A stretch of DNA of 52,701 nucleotides from a virus, in IMG/VR virus record IMGVR_UViG_3300049215_000210, positions 1-52,701 of that record; one strand, given 5' to 3'. The notes beneath the pieces are model-generated. The model was not told where the DNA came from, did no database searches, and saw only the letters and a list, made by a program, of their open reading frames with translations. This document shows, one piece after another, positions 48,692 to 52,701 of the stretch (its first letter is position 1; each line of letters begins with the position of its first letter). Made by a program: the position numbers and the translations under genes.

Positions 48692-49007
48692 ATTTGCTGG
48701 TGTTCAGTGTCCGATGGTTGTCACTGCGGGAATTGTGCCAGAGCGTTATCACGGTTCCATTGGCCGAAACGACCAGTACTAAATCTTCTGTCTCAGTATG
48801 AGGCACTCGAACAACAGATTTGATAAGCACGCCGTGGTCTAGAGTAAGTTCTATCAACTGAAACGACCACGTCAAAAACACCGGTAAGGATTGGATATTT
48901 TTGCGATTGGCCTGTTCTATCGCGTGAAGGGAATATTTCAATTTAGTGTGCCCTTTGGGGCGAGGACTTTCCTTTGGAAATCCTAAGGTGTAATGGTATG
49001 TTTTCAT
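48678..49007 (-). CDS. Hypothetical protein, 109 residues
   Basis: First gene of the minus-strand accessory block. TKLKYSLHAIEQANRKNI followed by beta strands (VVRVPHTETEDLVLVVSANG, VITLWHN, SDNHRTLN) resembles small RelE-like or DUF4258-like beta folds found in phages; the resemblance is weak. ATG 49007 lies 5 nt after the predicted start of a -24/-12 promoter. An earlier in-frame start at 49034 would lie within the promoter. Confidence 0.5.
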   Translation of the reverse strand: MKTYHYTLGFPKESPRPKGHTKLKYSLHAIEQANRKNIQSLPVFLTWSFQLIELTLDHGVLIKSVVRVPHTETEDLVLVVSANGTVITLWHNSRSDNHRTLNTSKYAKP

Positions 49008-49022
49008 CGCGGCAAACAAGAG

Positions 49023-49038
49023 AGCAGAGCCCATGCCA
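49023..49038 (-). promoter_or_regulatory. Sigma-54-type promoter for accessory block
   Basis: On the minus strand TGGCAT-GGGCT-CTGCT, with GG and GC correctly spaced and one mismatch in TTGCW. The predicted start near 49012 gives a 5-nt leader. Confidence 0.45.
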
Positions 49039-49120
49039 TAGGCAATCGTGTGCCGTCACGCGCAGGTACGTGCAGGGGTGTGTCTCGAAATGGAACAGTC
49101 GTGTCCACCAAAACGGTACA

Positions 49121-49190
49121 TTGCACAGGACTGCACAAAACATCACAAAACATCACAAAACATCACAGGACTGCACAGGACTGCACAGTT
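49121..49190 (+). repeat. Seven tandem 10-bp repeats, possible activator sites or iterons
   Basis: Seven units in perfect 10-bp register, one per helical turn: TTGCACAGGA, CTGCACAAAA, CATCACAAAA twice, CATCACAGGA, CTGCACAGGA, CTGCACAGTT. Every unit contains CACA at the same place. They lie 34 bp upstream of a -24/-12 promoter and between divergent genes. Binding sites for an activator or repressor, or replication iterons, are the main options. Confidence 0.7.
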
Positions 49191-49223
49191 TAGCGTATTT
49201 TGGCACATTGCACACTTTGGCAC

Positions 49224-49239
49224 TGGCACGGCGGTTGCA
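49224..49239 (+). promoter_or_regulatory. Sigma-54-type -24/-12 promoter (best match in window)
   Basis: CTGGCACGGCGGTTGCA (49223-49239) fits the published consensus YTGGCACGRNNNTTGCW at every position. The predicted start is near 49250, 69 nt before ATG 49319. Confidence 0.7.
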
Positions 49240-49288
49240 TCTAGCCGGCTGGACCCCGGGGGACAAGGTCGTGGGGGACAAGGTTGAG

Positions 49289-49304
49289 TGGCACACTGAT
49301 TGCA
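49289..49304 (+). promoter_or_regulatory. Second sigma-54-type promoter of the right module
   Basis: TGGCAC-ACTGA-TTGCA, 65 bp downstream of the first. The predicted start near 49315 is 4 nt before ATG 49319. Confidence 0.6.
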
Positions 49305-49318
49305 TGAGGGACAAGGTC

Positions 49319-49558
49319 ATGAAGAGTAGCGACCGATACAAGCTGTTGCCGGTGGGGACAAGGGTCTATATCAGAAACGGTAATGGCGAAGTGCCCGCCG
49401 TGATTGCCGGGACCTCGACGTTCATCCCCCGGTGGTCAAAGGACGTGCCGGAAGTGTTTTATATTGTGGACATTCGAGGCGAGTATCTGGAATCGAGGAC
49501 AGCGTATGTGACGATGTTGGTGGTCCATCCGGATAATGTGGTGGAGGACAGGTCATGA
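49319..49558 (+). CDS. Hypothetical protein, 79 residues
   Basis: Beta-rich (LLPVGTRVYIRNGNGEVPAV, VFYIVDIRGEYLESRTAYVT), resembling a small SH3- or KOW-like barrel. ATG 49319 is chosen because it follows the second promoter; a long upstream in-frame extension runs through the repeat region and is not coding. The stop overlaps the next ATG. Confidence 0.5.
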   Translation: MKSSDRYKLLPVGTRVYIRNGNGEVPAVIAGTSTFIPRWSKDVPEVFYIVDIRGEYLESRTAYVTMLVVHPDNVVEDRS

Positions 49559-49941
49559 GAAAGAATTTTTTGCTCGCGTGTGTGATTGCAGGGATTTCGA
49601 TGGCGTGCGGAAATAGTCCAACTGCGCCTTCACAGACATACGCGCCTCCGCCGCCCACCACTGGCGTTCTCCATGTTGGGCTCGATGTTTCGACGTGCTA
49701 TGCCGTGCTTGGAGCGGTGGTCTCTGTAGACGGAACAATTGTTGGAAAAGTCTATCCAGGAGACGCGGGGGTTTCTCAGACGGTCAGTATTGGCCAGCAC
49801 AGTGTTTCTGCAGTTGGTGTAGGCCCTTATCCTATTATAGAAACTTGGAGACCCCAAACGGTTACAGTTCCTGCCGCTGGATATAACTACCTACTGTTTT
49901 GTACGGGTAGTCACGGATATTCCATTGGTAAGGCCCAGTGA
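49555..49941 (+). CDS. Small lipoprotein, 128 residues
   Basis: Type II signal peptide MRKNFLLACVIAGISMACG (lipobox SMACG, Cys18), a Pro/Thr spacer, and a PEGA-like beta sandwich (VVSVDGTIVGKVYPGDAGVS, IGQHSVSAVG). It should be exported and anchored to a membrane. ATGA couples it to the preceding gene. A role at the host surface, for example superinfection exclusion, is possible. Confidence 0.65.
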   Translation: MRKNFLLACVIAGISMACGNSPTAPSQTYAPPPPTTGVLHVGLDVSTCYAVLGAVVSVDGTIVGKVYPGDAGVSQTVSIGQHSVSAVGVGPYPIIETWRPQTVTVPAAGYNYLLFCTGSHGYSIGKAQ

Positions 49942-50141
49942 CTCGCCGGCAGTCCATCCGCTGGGGCACGCTGTTTGCAATGGGCATGGCGCTGGGCAAA
50001 CTGGACGCACTGAAAGCTCAGGGCGGCCAGCTGACCTGTGACCTCAATCAGTGGCGGGCAATCGTGTTCAAGTATCGGGGCAAGACGGTCGTGGTGCCGA
50101 TGTCCCAGGTGTTTGAGGCTTTGGCAGGAGGAGGACAGTGA
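49938..50141 (+). CDS. Small protein with Tat-like N-terminus, 67 residues
   Basis: GTG start overlapping the previous TGA. The N-terminus TRRQSIRWGTLFAMGMALG has twin arginines followed by a hydrophobic stretch; the match to the Tat consensus is partial. The C-terminal half (WRAIVFKYRGKTVVVPMSQV) is a small beta unit. Not recognised. Confidence 0.45.
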   Translation: MTRRQSIRWGTLFAMGMALGKLDALKAQGGQLTCDLNQWRAIVFKYRGKTVVVPMSQVFEALAGGGQ

Positions 50142-50884
50142 GTACAGAAGAAAAGGTCAATTTTGTTCCTCGGAAAATGTGGTTGAAGTTTGTGCCCATC
50201 GACCAGCTGAAAGAGGCACCCGACCAACCGAGCAGCCGGCAAGACCCCCGGCGTCGTAGCAAGGTCATGAAGAAGCTGGAAGAAGACCGCATCCAGGCTC
50301 CGATTCCGGTGAATGAATCGTATGTCATTCTCGACGGACATGGGCGGTGGGATGCGATGAAGCGGTTGGGGGCCACGCATGTCTGGGTGGCGGTTGTGGA
50401 GGACCGAAAGGACGTGAGTTCAAGGGTGGCGGCCATCAAGGACTTTGCAGCCCTGAACACCAGTTCAACGGTGTCTCCGCATGACCATTGGTGTCAGTAC
50501 GCAGAAACCCCGACATCCTTGCGGCCCCGGATTCTGGACTCTATCGCACACGTCAAGACCCGCAACGATATCGTTAAGTTGTACTCCATCATGCCGCAGA
50601 CGGAGGCGGATGAACTGGGGAAGACCTCGAACAAGAGTCCGGACATTGTGAATTATGTCAGGCGGGCCAAGAGTGTGCTGGAACGGGAGGAGTTGAATAC
50701 GCTGTCGGAGCTACAGATTTTTCGGTGGATACTGAAGTACCCGAAGACCACGAAACTCATCCTAAACTTGGAAGGCAAGGCCACCAAGGGAGAGATTGTC
50801 GACCTGTTCAACCGTATTCACGACGATATTTCGCCAAGTGCTCGATACAGCGTATCTCGACAGAAGAAGTCAAAGAATGAGTAG
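50138..50884 (+). CDS. ParB/Srx-fold nuclease-domain-like protein
   Basis: 248 residues. Residues ~15-95 match a ParB N-terminal-like domain: KFVPIDQLKEAPDQPSSR, then PVNESYVILDGHGRWDAM with the GHxR phosphate-binding motif and RLGATHVWVAVVEDR. The C-terminal part is helical and lacks a clear centromere-binding HTH. ParB-like domains bind or hydrolyse nucleotides. In phages they serve in partition, regulation or as nucleases; no ParA is seen here. Confidence 0.65.
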   Translation: MSTEEKVNFVPRKMWLKFVPIDQLKEAPDQPSSRQDPRRRSKVMKKLEEDRIQAPIPVNESYVILDGHGRWDAMKRLGATHVWVAVVEDRKDVSSRVAAIKDFAALNTSSTVSPHDHWCQYAETPTSLRPRILDSIAHVKTRNDIVKLYSIMPQTEADELGKTSNKSPDIVNYVRRAKSVLEREELNTLSELQIFRWILKYPKTTKLILNLEGKATKGEIVDLFNRIHDDISPSARYSVSRQKKSKNE

Positions 50885-51413
50885 GAGTTTCTTTCGGAAG
50901 GCCGTGGCCCTGCGGGACAAACCGGCCAAGGTTCGGGGCCATCGCCGGGTCTCGCTGAAGGGGAATCTCGTCTGGACCCGCACGAAGGTAGGGACAAGGT
51001 ATGTGCATCGCTACATGACCGAGGCCCAGGCCCGAATGAAGCAGGGTGCACAGAAAATGGGACGCTCGCCCCGTGCGCACCGGTGGACAAGTGAGGAGGC
51101 CCGGAAGGCGGCCCTGAAATCCTGGAAGAAAAAGGGACGGAAGGGACCGTACACCGGCAGACGGCTTGGCAGGAAGCTTGCAAGAGCGAAGGCCGTGGAT
51201 AGGGAGCCGTTTCGAATCCTCCATAGCGATAGGTGGTTTTTGGATTATATGTACGCGACCGCTCAGAAGCAATGGTACAAGTTACGAAAAGACCCCTATG
51301 CGTGGGTACAGCAGGTGAGCGAACGAACCGCCCTCCGCAACCTGGGCTACCTCCCGAAACCGAGTGGCCACGTGCCGGAGGAAGTCCACAAGGTGACGAG
51401 GAGAGGACAATGA
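50877..51413 (+). CDS. Very basic DNA-binding-like protein, 178 residues
   Basis: Rich in Arg/Lys throughout. HRWTSEEARKAALKSWKKKG (about 68-88) resembles short DNA-binding repeats of homing-type proteins. The C-terminal ~60 residues are aromatic (SDRWFLDYMYATAQKQWYK). No nuclease motif is seen. It overlaps the ParB-like gene by 8 bases. Confidence 0.5.
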   Translation: MSRSFFRKAVALRDKPAKVRGHRRVSLKGNLVWTRTKVGTRYVHRYMTEAQARMKQGAQKMGRSPRAHRWTSEEARKAALKSWKKKGRKGPYTGRRLGRKLARAKAVDREPFRILHSDRWFLDYMYATAQKQWYKLRKDPYAWVQQVSERTALRNLGYLPKPSGHVPEEVHKVTRRGQ

Positions 51414-51622
51414 TAGTGTTTGAATCCGAGGACGAGGTCAGAATCTGGACTTCAGTCTATACGGCTGTGCTGACAAATTCTCTGCTATTGCCATCAAGTA
51501 CCTATTCAGGGTTTGCTGACCTCGCGGTGAGGGACTTTCGGGCTCGCCTGGCGGTCGATGAGCCGGTGAAGGCCAATGAGGTCATCCCCGAGGCGCTAAA
51601 GAAGACGGTGAAGGAGTCGTAG
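51410..51622 (+). CDS. Hypothetical protein, 70 residues
   Basis: ATGA overlap with the preceding gene. MIVFESEDEVRIWTSVYTAV then an amphipathic helix near LAVRDFRARLA; a pattern common in small phage proteins. Function unknown. Confidence 0.5.
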   Translation: MIVFESEDEVRIWTSVYTAVLTNSLLLPSSTYSGFADLAVRDFRARLAVDEPVKANEVIPEALKKTVKES

Positions 51623-51826
51623 ATGACGCCCGAGGAGAGACGGAAGATTCTGCTCGCCCCCATCAGCCTCCCGGTGACTCACGGTTCCTGTGGCAAGAGT
51701 TATGCAGGGGTTACGAGGGAGAAGGTCGTGTTCGATGGCGACCGAGGATTCATCCAGCGGACGGGGGCGTTTCCCAAGCGCCTGCAGGAATACGAGGGAC
51801 TGAAGTCAAACGAGGAGATTGAATAG
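51623..51826 (+). CDS. Hypothetical protein, 67 residues
   Basis: It starts directly after the previous stop and ends directly before the next ATG. Begins MTPEERRKILLAPISLPVTH. Not recognised. Confidence 0.45.
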   Translation: MTPEERRKILLAPISLPVTHGSCGKSYAGVTREKVVFDGDRGFIQRTGAFPKRLQEYEGLKSNEEIE

Positions 51827-52216
51827 ATGGCCAAGAAGTCGAATCATCAGCGGCATGTGGCGCAGTTGCGGCGGGAGAAGAATCTCCTCCGCCGGCAGAC
51901 TGGGGAGGTCCTCCGCCGGCTGCGGCAGGCCGAGACCTTGCTATCCTTCGTTCTCGCCCAGACGGGAGGCACGGTCAACGTGTCCAAGGGTGTTGGGCAG
52001 ACCGTGATGCAGAACCTGCACCGGCTGGGTTACTCGGCCAAGCCGCCGGCCCCGGGGCGCGAGGACCTGGACTACGTGGTCATCACGCAGAGCGAGGTCG
52101 AGGTCGAGCCCGCCGAGCCTCAGCAGGAGGCCAGCCTGAGCATCCGGAAGATTGAGGAAGAGGAGTCTCCGGCGGTCGAGGAAGGGCAGTCTCCTGACCA
52201 GGCTGTGGTAGACTAG
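51827..52216 (+). CDS. Hypothetical protein, 129 residues
   Basis: A strongly basic N-terminal coiled coil (HVAQLRREKNLLRRQTGEVL), a middle domain, and a very acidic C-terminal tail (from about residue 85). The charge split is typical of DNA-binding proteins with mimic or interaction tails. Last protein gene before the tRNA region. Confidence 0.5.
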   Translation: MAKKSNHQRHVAQLRREKNLLRRQTGEVLRRLRQAETLLSFVLAQTGGTVNVSKGVGQTVMQNLHRLGYSAKPPAPGREDLDYVVITQSEVEVEPAEPQQEASLSIRKIEEEESPAVEEGQSPDQAVVD

Positions 52217-52233
52217 AAGGAGCAACTTTTCAA

Positions 52234-52300
52234 GGCGGCTATCGGTCATACGGTCGGTTGCACATTCTGTGGCTCTGACCTTCAACCCGTAAATGCCGCC
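52234..52300 (+). other. Structured sequence before tRNA-Asn, not a normal tRNA
   Basis: GGCGGC (52234-52239) pairs with GCCGCC (52295-52300), and GGTCA with TGACC inside. The length (67 nt) and outer stem recall a tRNA, but no T-arm is found. It could be a decayed tRNA or a processing element. Confidence 0.25.
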
Positions 52301-52309
52301 AGCGTTTCT

Positions 52310-52385
52310 TGCGAGGTAGCTCAGCAGGTAGAGCGCGCCGCTGTTAACGGCGTGGTCGCTGGTTCGAGTCCAGCCCTCGCAGCCA
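52310..52385 (+). tRNA. tRNA-Asn (GTT)
   Basis: A full cloverleaf: acceptor TGCGAGG/CCTCGCA, D-arm GCTC-AGCAGGTA-GAGC, anticodon arm CGCCG-CTGTTAA-CGGCG with anticodon GTT, T-arm GCTGG-TTCGAGT-CCAGC, discriminator G and an encoded CCA. Phage-encoded CCA suggests independence from host CCA addition. Confidence 0.93.
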
Positions 52386-52404
52386 AGACCGGAGAGGAGG
52401 AGGG

Positions 52405-52536
52405 ATGATGACCCTCTGCAACCTCTTCGTAGACCCGGGGGATACGGTGGGGGAGGGTCGGGTGGCTAACCTCCTGCAACGATGCCTAACAGGCTCGCAG
52501 GCCCAGCGAACCTACCGTACCTCGGGTCGCATGTAA
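52405..52536 (+). CDS. Possible 43-residue protein between tRNAs
   Basis: ATG 52405 is preceded by a purine-rich GGAGGAGGG ribosome-binding-like run and reads 43 codons to TAA. Nothing else supports it, and it may be spacer. Confidence 0.25.
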   Translation: MMTLCNLFVDPGDTVGEGRVANLLQRCLTGSQAQRTYRTSGRM

Positions 52537-52538
52537 TC

Positions 52539-52568
52539 TGTCCGAAGCGTGTAGACATTCTTCGGACA
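52539..52568 (+). other. Perfect hairpin in inter-tRNA spacer
   Basis: TGTCCGAAG (52539-52547) and CTTCGGACA (52560-52568) form a 9-bp stem with a 12-nt loop. It could be a tRNA precursor processing or termination signal. Confidence 0.4.
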
Positions 52569-52668
52569 AACCCTTTGGCGAGGGTGTAGGGACGACGGTC
52601 CTGAGGTCGAGGATGGGCGGGACGAACCCAGAGCCCCTCAAGTCTCGGAGAACTCGCCAAACCGGAAC

Positions 52669-52701
52669 GCCGAAATAGCTCAGCGGCAGAGCGGCTTATG
52701 C
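52669..52701 (+). tRNA. Partial tRNA cut by window end
   Basis: GCCGAAA (acceptor), TA, then D-arm GCTC-AGCGGCA-GAGC and the start of an anticodon stem. The anticodon is cut off, so identity cannot be given. Confidence 0.7.

Noticed and set aside
49121-49190. Tandem repeats as a CRISPR array
   Set aside because: Units are 10 bp, contiguous and without spacers; no cas genes are seen.
48974-49318. Upstream coding extension of the 79-residue gene through the repeat region
   Set aside because: The frame would encode a repetitive Thr/His/Lys stretch made only of the 10-bp repeats and would include both promoters.
52234-52300. A second complete tRNA upstream of tRNA-Asn
   Set aside because: The outer stem fits, but no T-arm or convincing anticodon loop can be drawn.
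52466-52660. Minus-strand 64-codon frame in the tRNA spacer
   Set aside because: No ribosome-binding site, low-quality composition, and it overlaps the spacer hairpin.

Overview
The window looks like most of the genome of an uncultured tailed double-stranded DNA phage with a high-GC genome. It carries a complete head and packaging set (small and large terminase, portal, scaffold, major capsid, decoration proteins), a tail adaptor, tail and fibre-like proteins and large Ala/Gln-rich proteins that look like ejection proteins. No tape-measure, sheath or baseplate gene is visible, so a short-tailed (podovirus-like) particle is the best inference. The host cannot be named. Two lipoprotein signals, other secreted proteins and -24/-12 promoters fit a diderm bacterium, but this is inference.

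Layout. (1) 105-16471, plus strand: replication, recombination and nucleotide metabolism. It holds a RepA-like ATPase, UvrD-like helicase, SSB-like protein, PD-(D/E)XK nuclease, Sak4-like annealing ATPase, ERCC4-type nuclease, family A DNA polymerase, metallophosphoesterase, a large lipoprotein, an SPFH protein, a dATP/dGTP diphosphohydrolase-like protein, an endonuclease VII / deoxyribosyltransferase fusion and a deoxyribonucleotidase. Most genes are coupled by ATGA, GTGA or TAATG junctions. (2) 16475-40761, minus strand: the virion block, read from terminase at 40.7 kb down to ejection proteins, a holin-like protein and a secreted trypsin-like protease at 16.5 kb. A low-GC HTH/AP2 nuclease gene sits antisense between scaffold and major capsid. 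(3) 40856-44693, plus strand: a diverged endonuclease VII-like protein, a membrane processive family 2 glycosyltransferase with a secreted partner, and many tiny proteins. (4) 45079-49007, minus strand: about fifteen very small, tightly coupled accessory genes. (5) 49319-52701, plus strand: a small lipoprotein, a ParB-like protein, small genes, tRNA-Asn and the start of a second tRNA.

The main unexpected signal is in the DNA between genes. About a dozen transcription units begin just downstream of TGGYAY-N5-TTGCA, the shape of a sigma-54 (-24/-12) promoter. In several units the predicted transcript starts 1-5 nt before the start codon, so it would be leaderless. In the divergent region at 49.0-49.3 kb, seven in-phase 10-bp repeats lie upstream of two such promoters, like activator sites. 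A second signal is a pair of long palindromes (1.4 kb and 41.25 kb) that share a 19-bp core in opposite orientation, with different but still complementary stem arms. No sigma-54 activator, RNA polymerase, integrase or clear endolysin is visible in the window.
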